Below are positions 18,471 to 26,271 of a stretch of 64,000 nucleotides of DNA, piece by piece. The stretch is taken from the NCBI RefSeq assembly GCF_003399765.1, contig NZ_NFZV01000009.1, positions 62,001 through 126,000 of the forward strand, written 5' to 3'. Position 1 is the first letter of the stretch. The number at the start of each line of letters is the position of its first letter. The DNA comes from Alkalilimnicola ehrlichii. GTDB lineage: Bacteria > Pseudomonadota > Gammaproteobacteria > Nitrococcales > AK92. The notes below the pieces were generated by a model, which was not told the DNA's origin, searched no databases, and saw only the letters and a program-made list of their open reading frames with translations. The position numbers and the translations under genes are program-made.

Positions 18471-21086
18471 TTATCCGGCCCGTTTGATGCGCTGCGCCCC
18501 GGCAGGTTTAAAGCCGAGGGCGAGGGCGTGGCGCAGCACTTCTTCGGCATCGGCGAGAGGAGGGCGTTTGCCGATGCTGTAGTCTCTGCGTTTGCCTGTC
18601 ATGGTCAGTACGATGGTTTCGGCCAGGCAGCTGTAGGTGACGCCATCCGGCATGTCGTCGAGGTTCTGGTGACCAAACCGATAGCCGCTATCGGGGAGGT
18701 TTACTAGCCCGCCTTCGACGACGCGGATATCGGGGCGTTGCGTCACCGTATGGCGCTGTATGTCCGGGGGTTGTGCGCAGTCGCAGATCACAGCGCTGGG
18801 ATGTAGCGAGCTGGGATCGATAAATGCCGAGCCGTTTGAGGTCGCGGACAGGATGGCTTCGAGTCGCGGTAGCCAAGATTCCAACTCGGAAGCGATGGTA
18901 AGCGGAGGCGGTCGGTTAGCTTCTGCGGCAAGCGCCTCGATGGCCTGAAATAGCTTAGTCAGACCTTCTTCGTCCTCGCCTAGGGACAGCAGTTGCTCAA
19001 TCTGCTCGCGATTCGGAACGAGTGCGCTCAGCGGCTTGGCTATCCCGCTCGGTTCTTGGGCCTGGAGCGAGAGCAGAGCGTTTCGATAAATTTCGCCCGC
19101 TACCCAGCTAAGTTGCTGCATTGCATTGCGATTGGCGGCGTTGCCTAGTAGAACCAGGCGCTCGCAAAGCTTGCCGAGTCGCAGGCTGGCGAGTCGACCG
19201 ACGGAGCCGTAGGCGCCGATTACTCCGGTTTGGCGCTTTGCCAACGGTTTACCCCGCTCAAGACAGGCGCTGGTAAGGCCTTCGACGCCGACCATCGCAG
19301 TTAGGCTATTGCCGGTTGTGGTGTGGAAGGCGTCGTTGACGATATCTACGCCGGCATTGGAAATAACGGAGGTGTAGGCGCCTAGGCCAAGAAAGTCGAT
19401 ATTCAATTCCGACGCGGCGTTGACGTAGTTCTGCAATAGTTTCTTGCGCTTAGCGAGGCTTAGCCGCATGAAGTCCTTGGGTTGCAGAAGACTGCCGATC
19501 AACCAGCCTTCGACATAATCGCCGTCGGCATTGAAGACTTTGCGGGCATGATAGGTGACGCCTGCTTCGAGGTTCGGTTTGGCCCATTCGGTGAAGCGCC
19601 GCAACCACTTCTGCATGAAGTCTTTTTCTTCCTCTGCTAGCTCCAGCGGCGCGAGTATGCTATCGCCGTTGACGCCGTCTTCGCTGGTTGGGTGCAGGAG
19701 AAAGGCAAATCGGCCCAGGCAGCGCCCCCTGCGCTTGGATGTGGCGGGCGCGGGCGGGGGCATGCTGGGGCGGAAGCCCGGCGCCTGGGGTGGAAAGTCG
19801 TTCGCCTCCAAAATTAGGCGATGTTGGCGACCGTGGTCGATAAGTTCGGCCGCGGTCGTCAGCCCTTCGATCAGGATGTCGATTTCTGCGCGCGTGACGA
19901 TCAGCGACGGCTGGATGCGTAGCACGTTGCCTGCGTTAAGAGCAGGCAAGCAGTGCACGCCGTGGCGAGCTTTCAAGTAGCCGCAGACAATGGGTACCAG
20001 CGCGCCTAAAGAGCTGGCCAGCGAAAAAGTATATAAACGGTCGCCGGGCCAGTTTCGTAGGCTTAGCCCCTGCATCAGTCCGCGACCGTCCACCCCGCGG
20101 AAGACATTGGGGTACCGCTCCACTAGGCGTTCGAGGGCATTGCGGAGGTAGGCGCCGAGGTCGGCTACAGCGGTAAGCATACGTCCGTTGTCCGCCGTTA
20201 GTTGGTCGAGGACGGCTGTGGCTATCGCTGCGGAAAAGCCGTTGATGCCAAAGGTAGAGCTGTGGAAACGGTCGAAGTCGCGGTTCCATGCTCGTTCGCC
20301 GTATAGACAGGCGCCGATCGGCACGAGTCCGCCGCCGAGCGCTTTGGCTAGGAGCAATACATCGGGGCTCAGCCCTTCCGCCGTTGCAGAAAACAAAGAG
20401 CCGGTGCGGCCGAGCCCGGTTTGGATTTCGTCGACCACGAATAGCGTGCCGTACTGGCGGCAGAGTTCTTGCGCTTTCAGCAGGTACTGTGCAGGCGGTG
20501 TGCGCATACCGGCTTCGCCTTGCACGGTTTCGACAAAAAACGCGGCAATCTGCCGAGTTTCCAGCTTGGCGGCTAACGCCGGTAGATCGCCGTAAGGAAC
20601 ATGCGCAAAATCGCTCGCATCGACGTGGAAGGGTTCGCGGTACTGGGGATCGCCCGTGACCCCGACTGCACCTTGGGTCTTGCCATGGAAGCCGCTGTCG
20701 GTGCCGAGAATGAGTGTCCGGTTGGTAGCGGCTCGCACGAGTTTGATGGCGGCTTCGACCGTTTCCGCTCCGCTGGTTGTCAGGGTGGCCCTGGTCATAT
20801 CGCCGGGAGCGAGTTCGATCAAGCGCTGAGCCAGCGTTTCGGCGATCGGGTTGACCAGCGGTTGGACGAATGTAGGTTGTTCGGAATCCAGAAACTGCTT
20901 GGCGGCCGAGATAATGGATGCCGGCTGGTAGCCGAACGGGACCGCTCCGAACTGAGCAGCAAAATCGATCAGCTGTCGACCGCTGGCGGTCGTAAGGCGT
21001 GTGCCGGACGCTTGCGTTATCGTTTCGTCGAGTCCGAAGAAACCCAGCAGTTCCTGGCGTGTTTGATTCAGGATTGAAGTGCTCAT
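18471..21086 (-). CDS. Class III aminotransferase fused to acyl-ACP-reductase-like domain (TamH-like)
   Basis: This is an 871-residue bifunctional protein. Residues 1-430 are a PLP-dependent class III aminotransferase with TTSGAETVEAAIK, FVVDEIQTGLGRTG and the PLP Lys in LLLAKALGGG (about residue 248). Residues 460-871 resemble cyanobacterial long-chain acyl-ACP reductase, with LGLGAYTSVISNAG, TTTGNSLTA, a Rossmann motif GVIGAYGSVGR (about 620), VVEGGLV and CLAETIVL. A Cys-x-Cys pair lies near the expected catalytic Cys, but I cannot align it exactly. The expected reaction is acyl-thioester to aldehyde to primary amine, as described for TamH. It starts 4 bases after the ACP stop and is probably translationally coupled. 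Confidence 0.88.
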   Translation of the reverse strand: MSTSILNQTRQELLGFFGLDETITQASGTRLTTASGRQLIDFAAQFGAVPFGYQPASIISAAKQFLDSEQPTFVQPLVNPIAETLAQRLIELAPGDMTRATLTTSGAETVEAAIKLVRAATNRTLILGTDSGFHGKTQGAVGVTGDPQYREPFHVDASDFAHVPYGDLPALAAKLETRQIAAFFVETVQGEAGMRTPPAQYLLKAQELCRQYGTLFVVDEIQTGLGRTGSLFSATAEGLSPDVLLLAKALGGGLVPIGACLYGERAWNRDFDRFHSSTFGINGFSAAIATAVLDQLTADNGRMLTAVADLGAYLRNALERLVERYPNVFRGVDGRGLMQGLSLRNWPGDRLYTFSLASSLGALVPIVCGYLKARHGVHCLPALNAGNVLRIQPSLIVTRAEIDILIEGLTTAAELIDHGRQHRLILEANDFPPQAPGFRPSMPPPAPATSKRRGRCLGRFAFLLHPTSEDGVNGDSILAPLELAEEEKDFMQKWLRRFTEWAKPNLEAGVTYHARKVFNADGDYVEGWLIGSLLQPKDFMRLSLAKRKKLLQNYVNAASELNIDFLGLGAYTSVISNAGVDIVNDAFHTTTGNSLTAMVGVEGLTSACLERGKPLAKRQTGVIGAYGSVGRLASLRLGKLCERLVLLGNAANRNAMQQLSWVAGEIYRNALLSLQAQEPSGIAKPLSALVPNREQIEQLLSLGEDEEGLTKLFQAIEALAAEANRPPPLTIASELESWLPRLEAILSATSNGSAFIDPSSLHPSAVICDCAQPPDIQRHTVTQRPDIRVVEGGLVNLPDSGYRFGHQNLDDMPDGVTYSCLAETIVLTMTGKRRDYSIGKRPPLADAEEVLRHALALGFKPAGAQRIKRAG

Positions 21087-21090
21087 AACG

Positions 21091-21333
21091 CTAGGGGTTT
21101 ACCAGTGTATGAAGGTAATGGCTGACTTTGTTCACGGTGTCGTGTTCGAACGCGATCTCCGGGTCCAGCACAACGCCGAGCGTGTCTTCGAACTCGGCGG
21201 ATAGCCCCACTGCGAGGACGGAATCTATGCCTAGTTCGTGAAACGGGCGTTCGCGGTCCAATGACTGTGGGTCGGTGTCGAGAACCGCCGCAACAGCTTG
21301 GGAAACCATGTCGATAATGTCGTCTAGGCTCAC
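21091..21333 (-). CDS. Acyl carrier protein
   Basis: This 80-residue carrier protein has the phosphopantetheine site LGIDSV and flanking helices typical of type II ACPs. I chose the GTG at 21333 (MSLDDIIDMVSQAV), which has AGGA 9 bases upstream; longer frames with TTG or ATG lack a ribosome site. It lies immediately upstream of the TamH-like gene. It should hold the fatty acid loaded by the acyl-AMP ligase while the desaturases, dehydrogenase and reductase work on it, as TamB, JamC and polyyne ACPs do. Confidence 0.92.
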   Translation of the reverse strand: MSLDDIIDMVSQAVAAVLDTDPQSLDRERPFHELGIDSVLAVGLSAEFEDTLGVVLDPEIAFEHDTVNKVSHYLHTLVNP

Positions 21334-21432
21334 TCGCTCAATTCCTTTTGGCCGCATCGACTGCGGATGTTTTTCTAAAAATGTCCGGCAAAAGCCGGCG
21401 TGAAAGACAGTCCCCGGCAAGGGTCTGGGCGT

Positions 21433-21468
21433 TAGCGGTAGCGGGCCGTTACGGGCCCGCTACCGCTA
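21433..21468. repeat. Perfect 15-base-pair inverted repeat upstream of the ACP operon
   Basis: TAGCGGTAGCGGGCC and its exact complement flank a 6-base loop. It lies about 100 bases upstream of the ACP start, inside the likely leader of the biosynthetic operon. It could be a terminator/attenuator or a cruciform. No T run follows on either strand. Confidence 0.6.
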
Positions 21469-21672
21469 CTTCAGCGAGCGCTCGCTGGTAGTAATTTGCC
21501 CTATGAATAATGAAAGCATTGGGTGGGAAATGGGCAATACGCTGACCGGAGTAGTGGGCTGTTGTCGATTCGGTTTCGCGCGGTTCGTTCTAAGTAAGAA
21601 AAGCGTTGCGGGTGGGGCGGAGCAGAGTGGTTTTGGGGGCTGTTGAAAGCCGGGAAGAGAATGCCGCACGGC

Positions 21673-21717
21673 TCGGCCATAGACGCCGCCGTGCAAGCAC
21701 GGCGCGTCTATGGCCGA
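21673..21717 (-). terminator. Long hairpin after the luxR stop
   Basis: A stem of about 21 base pairs with one bulged base and a 2-base loop starts 3 bases after the luxR stop codon. It lacks a T run. It probably ends or stabilises the luxR transcript. Confidence 0.55.
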
Positions 21718-21720
21718 AAT

Positions 21721-22493
21721 TTACGAGGCTTTCTTATGCTCGGCGAACCAAGCTGCGATCTGAGAGCGGTTGGTGAGGGATAGCTTGCAGAGGATATTCT
21801 GCACGTGAGTTTTTACCGTCAGATCGCTAATTTTAAGGATTTGGCCGATTTCCCAGTTAGTTTTGCCACAGGCGACCCAGCCGGCGATTTGTTGCTCGCG
21901 CTTGGATAACGGTGTTGGCTGCTGCGAAAACGGTGCCGGGCCTGTTTCTCTGGCTTTATCTCCCCGTTTGGGTAAGGCGCGACTGAGTGCTATGTGAATA
22001 TGAGGAGCCAGCAGCATAACGCGTGGTTTGCACTCTGCCGCCACCGAGGGAGAAACGTTATGAAACAAGTAAGCAATGAACGAGTCGGCCTCCGTATCCG
22101 GTAAGATAGTCCAGGCAAAGTTTTCGATGTGGTGACGCTTGAGCAACTCGGCCCAGCCTTGGTCGGCAGGATCGCATAATGACTCGGTGCGGATGAATCG
22201 CGCCCGACCGATCTGTCTGACGATATCGGCGTTTGTGGACGGTGCTAGACCATCGCGACGAACCAGCGCTCTGGCGTAGCCGGAAGGTGTGGTATGGATC
22301 AGGTCGTTTACATAAAGGCTGTCGGCACGTCGTTCGACGATAGCGAATGCAAAGTGGTCGCAAGGTAACAGGTGTTTCAGTGCATCGGCAGTCTTTTTTT
22401 GAGCCCGAGCAGGGTCTTAGCACCCAAAATCGATGCCAGCAGTTGTAGCACAGCTGTGTCTGGAGTTTGTTGGTCCGACAAGTGAGCAAGCAT
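21721..22493 (-). CDS. LuxR-type transcriptional regulator (frameshift as sequenced)
   Basis: The intact part ends in a LuxR-type helix-turn-helix (LSKREQQIAGWVACGKTNWE, then ISDLTVKTHVQNIL). The reading frame from the ATG at 22493 (MLAHLSDQQTPDTAVLQLL) is cut by a missing base in the seven-T run at 22394-22400. Adding one A on the coding strand gives a continuous 257-residue protein. The N-terminal half shows no clear autoinducer-binding signature, so its signal is unknown. It lies between the acyl-AMP ligase and the ACP operon, all on one strand, and is the likely pathway regulator. Confidence 0.8.
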
Positions 22494-22582
22494 GGCGAGG
22501 CTCCTTGTAATTATTGTCATCGTTCCTTGGCGATGGCTGCGCACGCCGCCGAAGGCGCACGCAGCCGCTGTATCTCAATGTG

Positions 22583-24421
22583 TTAGGCGCTTACGGCTTC
22601 TTTCTCCTGAGTCGAATTGAGCGTTGTGCCGGCAACCTCCACGGTAATGAGGCGGTTGGCGATAGGGAGGTCGTCGGTCGGTTCGCCGTTTCGTAGGCGC
22701 TCGACGAGTGGCGTCAGTAGGTGGTGGCATGCGTGTCGCTTGATCTTGCCGCTGGAGGTGCGCGGCAAGCTACCGCCGAACGTGAGGATGATGACCGGCT
22801 GCATCAGGCGGTGATCATCCCAGAGGCTGGTGCGGATCTGGGAAAGTAGCTTGTCGATATCCAGCTCGCGCAAGGCACGCCGCTCGATTTCCTGTGCCAC
22901 GGCAACCCTCTCGGTACCGTCGATGACGATGCTAAAGGCCGCCGAACCGTCGGGTCTGAAGCCGGAGTGTAGGTTGCACACGGTGGTTTCGATGTCGGAT
23001 GGGTGATGATTGACGCCATTGACGATGATCAAGTCTTTTAGGCGTCCGGTGACATATAGTTCGCCATTAGAGATGAAGCCTAGATCGCCGCTACGGACGC
23101 GACGCGGGGTTCCGTTATGTTGATGGTTAAAAGTTGCCTCGGTAGCATCGGGACGCTGCCAATAGCCTTCGGCAACGCTGCCGCCGATGACGTAGATCTC
23201 GCCAACACGACCTTCCGGCAGTTTTTCTCCGGTGTCGGGGTCGATGATGACGGGTTCTTCCCCCGGCAATGCGCGGCCGCTACTGACCAGCGCACGGCTA
23301 TGCTCGGTGTCGCCCGTTTCGGTGCTCGCTCGCTCGACGGGTACGGCGACGTTGTGGGCGAGTTGTTCCGTATCGAAATGGCGAATCAAGGCGCCCTGAA
23401 GTACGCCGGACGAGGTGGCCAACAAGGTGCCTTCGGCGAGACCGTAGCAGGGGAAGCTCGCTCGGCGGCGAAAGCCGCAGGGGCCGAACCTGGTTTCGAA
23501 AGCGGTTACCGTCGAGGCCCGAACGTTCTCGGCACCGTTGAAGGCGACTTCCCAGCTGCTCAAATCGAGCTCTGCCAGGTCTTCATCCTTGATTTTTCGC
23601 ACGCAGAGTTCATAGGCGAAGTTGGGGCCGCCGCTGGCGGTGGCGCGATACTTGGTGATCGCCCGGAGCCAACGTACTGGCCGTTGCAGGAAGTGAATTG
23701 GCGTCATTAGCGTTGTGGGGCAACCCACAAAGGCCGATTGCAAGATGCCCCCGATGAGGCCCATGTCGTGGTAGGGAGGCAGCCAGCTGACGACATGGCC
23801 GCTGCGGCGGTTGTTGAAATGCTGCTGAATCGTAGTGGAGTTAACGATCAGGTTTTGATGCGAGATCATAACTCCCTTGGGATTTCCCGTGGAGCCCGAG
23901 GTGTACTGGAGGAAGGCTAAGTCGCTCGACTTTCCGGTCGTGGGTTGCCACTGGTCGGCAGTGGCCATATCGATATCGGGTAGCGTGAAAACGCGGGCTC
24001 CCGGTGCGGTTGCATTGAGCCGCGGGTGGATTGCATCGACGTGCTCCGGCGTTGTTAACGCCGCCGTAGGGCGACAATCGGCGATGATGGCATCGAGGCG
24101 GCCAAGCGTCTTGCTCGTACTGGGCGGGTAGGCCGGTACGGCGACTACTCCGGCGTAGAGGCAGCCGAAGAAAGCCGTGATGTACTCGAAGCCAGGTTTG
24201 AGCAGAATAATTACGCGGTCGCCGCGGCGGCAGTTTTGTAGCAGCGAGACAGCGGTCGCGCGAGCCGCCTGGTCGAGCTCGGCGAAGCTTAGTGTCGCTT
24301 CGTTATTGCCACCATCCAATAGGAACCTGTATGCCAGCGCGTCGGGCATCTCCTCCGCGTGGTGGCGCAGGCAGTCGGAGAAGTTGGTGTAGTTTGGCGC
24401 TTTAAGCCGGATGGTTTTCAT
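22583..24421 (-). CDS. Fatty acyl-AMP ligase (FAAL)
   Basis: This 612-residue adenylating enzyme should activate a fatty acid and load it onto the cluster's ACP. It shows the FAAL pattern: YTSGSTGNPKGVMISHQNL (about residues 172-190), WLPPYHDMGLIGGIL, GGPNFAYELC, NGAENV, CYGLAEGTLL and RSGDLGFI. The start at 24421 has AGGA 7 bases upstream. It is the equivalent of the adenylation domain of TamA and of JamA or CayA in alkyne clusters. It is divergent from two desaturase genes across a structured 561-base region. Confidence 0.92.
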   Translation of the reverse strand: MKTIRLKAPNYTNFSDCLRHHAEEMPDALAYRFLLDGGNNEATLSFAELDQAARATAVSLLQNCRRGDRVIILLKPGFEYITAFFGCLYAGVVAVPAYPPSTSKTLGRLDAIIADCRPTAALTTPEHVDAIHPRLNATAPGARVFTLPDIDMATADQWQPTTGKSSDLAFLQYTSGSTGNPKGVMISHQNLIVNSTTIQQHFNNRRSGHVVSWLPPYHDMGLIGGILQSAFVGCPTTLMTPIHFLQRPVRWLRAITKYRATASGGPNFAYELCVRKIKDEDLAELDLSSWEVAFNGAENVRASTVTAFETRFGPCGFRRRASFPCYGLAEGTLLATSSGVLQGALIRHFDTEQLAHNVAVPVERASTETGDTEHSRALVSSGRALPGEEPVIIDPDTGEKLPEGRVGEIYVIGGSVAEGYWQRPDATEATFNHQHNGTPRRVRSGDLGFISNGELYVTGRLKDLIIVNGVNHHPSDIETTVCNLHSGFRPDGSAAFSIVIDGTERVAVAQEIERRALRELDIDKLLSQIRTSLWDDHRLMQPVIILTFGGSLPRTSSGKIKRHACHHLLTPLVERLRNGEPTDDLPIANRLITVEVAGTTLNSTQEKEAVSA

Positions 24422-24593
24422 TACGTTCCTTCGCTCTTCTTAGTTTTTACGTCGCTTGCATCATGCTAGTGGCCGGTCATTTTTCGATGTGCCGGCTCAG
24501 TGTGTCGCTCTCGGTTCCTGGCAAGATGCGGCCCGCCGGTAATGGCTGGACGCCCTTGGCCAGGGCCCGCAACGCCACTAGCAGGTTGCCTAA

Positions 24594-24613
24594 AAAGTCC
24601 ATCCATGGACTTT
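24594..24613. promoter_or_regulatory. Candidate operator palindrome
   Basis: Two perfect 9-base arms (AAAGTCCAT and ATGGACTTT) are separated by 2 bases. The spacing is too short for an RNA hairpin, which favours a protein-binding site. The LuxR-type regulator of the cluster is a possible binder; this is inference. Confidence 0.4.
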
Positions 24614-24655
24614 CTCAGCTCGCGGCGCCCCGGTACCTGCCCTTGGCGCGCTCCC

Positions 24656-24712
24656 AGGATCGAGCACTTGCGTACTCGATCCTAGAACGGCACATCCCTG
24701 TGCCGTTCTAGG
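24656..24712. repeat. Two overlapping perfect hairpins
   Basis: AGGATCGAG (24656-24664) pairs with CTCGATCCT (24675-24683). CCTAGAACGGCACA (24681-24694) pairs with its complement at 24699-24712 around a TCCC loop. The two share the bases CCT, so as RNA they cannot both form completely. This resembles an attenuator-like switch, unproven. Confidence 0.5.
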
Positions 24713-24982
24713 AGGCTTGTCCTGCCCGGGCAAGATGGCCGGACATTGCAAGACCTCTACCTAGAACCATAGCAGAGCCATCAGCTGTGTCCCCTACTGT
24801 TATAGGCTGACTTGCTCAAATACTGTGCTAATCTGGTGAAGTAGACCACAAAAAATGGAACTTCACGGCTGTTGGCCCGCCGTTTGGGCATATCGGATGA
24901 CAGCAGTGCAATGATGGCATTGCCAGCCGATGTTGAGCAGACAGACGGACGTCAGCCTCAATACAGGGGGAATGGATTCTTA

Positions 24983-26271
24983 ATGGATACCCGCACCTAC
25001 TCTTCAGACGCCGCCCGGGGGGGATTCCTCGCTATCCAGGCGGTATTAACCCTTTTGTGCATTTTGCGCTATGGCCCGTTCGGGTCGCACTGGTGATTTG
25101 GAGCACCGTCTGCATGGTCGGCATCTTTGCGCTTGCAGCAGTGTTGCACGCAGTGCGCCTACTTCTTGGAGCAGTGCCCGGTGTGCGTCCTCTGTCGCGT
25201 TGGCTGCTAGAACACTATCACGGGATGATTACGCCGCTAGCACGGCGAGTCATGGTCGATCCGCGCAATGCACCTATTCTAGCGGCGGTGATTTCGTTAG
25301 CCGCAACGGCGTTGCCGATCTTCATCGCGCAGTTGGTGCTTTACGAAATCAACTGGTGGTTGGTGTTGGCATTCTATGCTGTGGTGTTCGGGCCGAATGT
25401 GCGTGCCTATGTCCGCTCCTTCAGCGCCTTACATCAGGAGGGACACCACAACGGCTTGAAGGGGCGTAGTCCGTACGAACAGGCCTGCGGCAGCTCGTTC
25501 TTTTACGCCTTCCTGTGCGTCGTCAGCGGTCTTATTCCGCACGCGGTCGGTCATACGCAACAGCATCACCGGGAGAACGGCACGCGTATAGACGCCTTCG
25601 CATCGCATCGCTACGACCATGCCAACCTCTGGCATTTCTTCCGCTATATGACGCGCGATGTGATCTATCAGCAATTTATGGTTACGCCGTACCTGTACTT
25701 CAAAAGCAAAGGTAAACACACCCAGGCTGCCATCATGATCAAAGGCAACATCGTTTATTTCGCGGTGCTGCTGCCGGTGGCTATTTACAGTTGGGAGATT
25801 GCCCTGTGGTACATGCTCGTGCCATGGGGAGCTTCGAATTTCCTCTCAGGCGTTATTCATTGGGTGCAGCATGCCTTCTACGGCGGGCGGCGCGATTACG
25901 ATAACTTTTTGACGCATACCATTACTTTGAAAGAAGCCCCGGTTAATTTCCTCAACGAGGGGTACCACCTCTGCCATCACCACAGCCCCGGCTTGCATTG
26001 GACCGAAAGCCCGGAGCTGTTCGAGCGGCTACGCGATGATCTCAAGGCCGCCGATTCGATGGTCTTCCGTGATCTTGGCGTGACGAACTTCTTCTTGTTG
26101 CTGACCGTATTTCGCGCATTTGGCGTTCTGGCGCGCAAGTACGAGCCTTGGGAGCCAATGACTCACGAGGAAAAGATAGCTCATATCAAACTGCGGGCGA
26201 AGCCGGCAGGTACTTTTGCGGATAATGAGGAGCCGTTGCAGCAGCGTGAGCTGGAAGGAGCGTCGGTATGA
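24983..26271 (+). CDS. Membrane fatty acid desaturase (frameshift near the N-terminus)
   Basis: This di-iron membrane desaturase has His boxes HQEGHH, HTQQHHREN and HLCHHH followed by SPGLHW. The true start is ATG at 24983 (MDTRTYSSDAARGG); a missing G in the seven-G run at 25017-25023 breaks the frame. Adding one G continues to PRYPGGINPFVHFALWP, which matches GGINPLLHYALLP in the next gene, and gives 429 residues. The gene overlaps the next by 4 bases (ATGA), so the two are co-translated. It is closely related to 26268-27545 and 15808-17082. Confidence 0.87.

Larger units (their letters stand above)
21334..21720. other. Hairpin-rich gap between luxR and the ACP operon
   Basis: No gene is seen in these 387 bases. 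They carry two long inverted repeats, at 21433-21468 and 21673-21717, described separately. The ACP operon promoter must lie here or further upstream. Confidence 0.5.
24422..24982. other. Structured divergent promoter region of the acyl-amine cluster
   Basis: No gene is supported in these 561 bases. The region holds AAAGTCCAT-CC-ATGGACTTT (24594-24613) and two overlapping hairpins (24656-24683 and 24681-24712). It separates the FAAL gene (minus) from the desaturase pair (plus), so both promoters and their control sites lie here. Confidence 0.6.

Noticed and set aside
22058-22489. 143-residue Cys/Arg-rich minus-strand frame
   Set aside because: It overlaps the LuxR-type gene in the wrong frame. 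The real N-terminal half lies in a third frame restored by one base at 22394-22400.
23117-23710. 197-residue plus-strand open frame
   Set aside because: It is antisense to the fatty acyl-AMP ligase.
24872-25096. 74-residue plus-strand frame
   Set aside because: Its second half is out of frame. Its N-terminal part from 24983 is the true start of the desaturase, joined after one base is added at 25017-25023.
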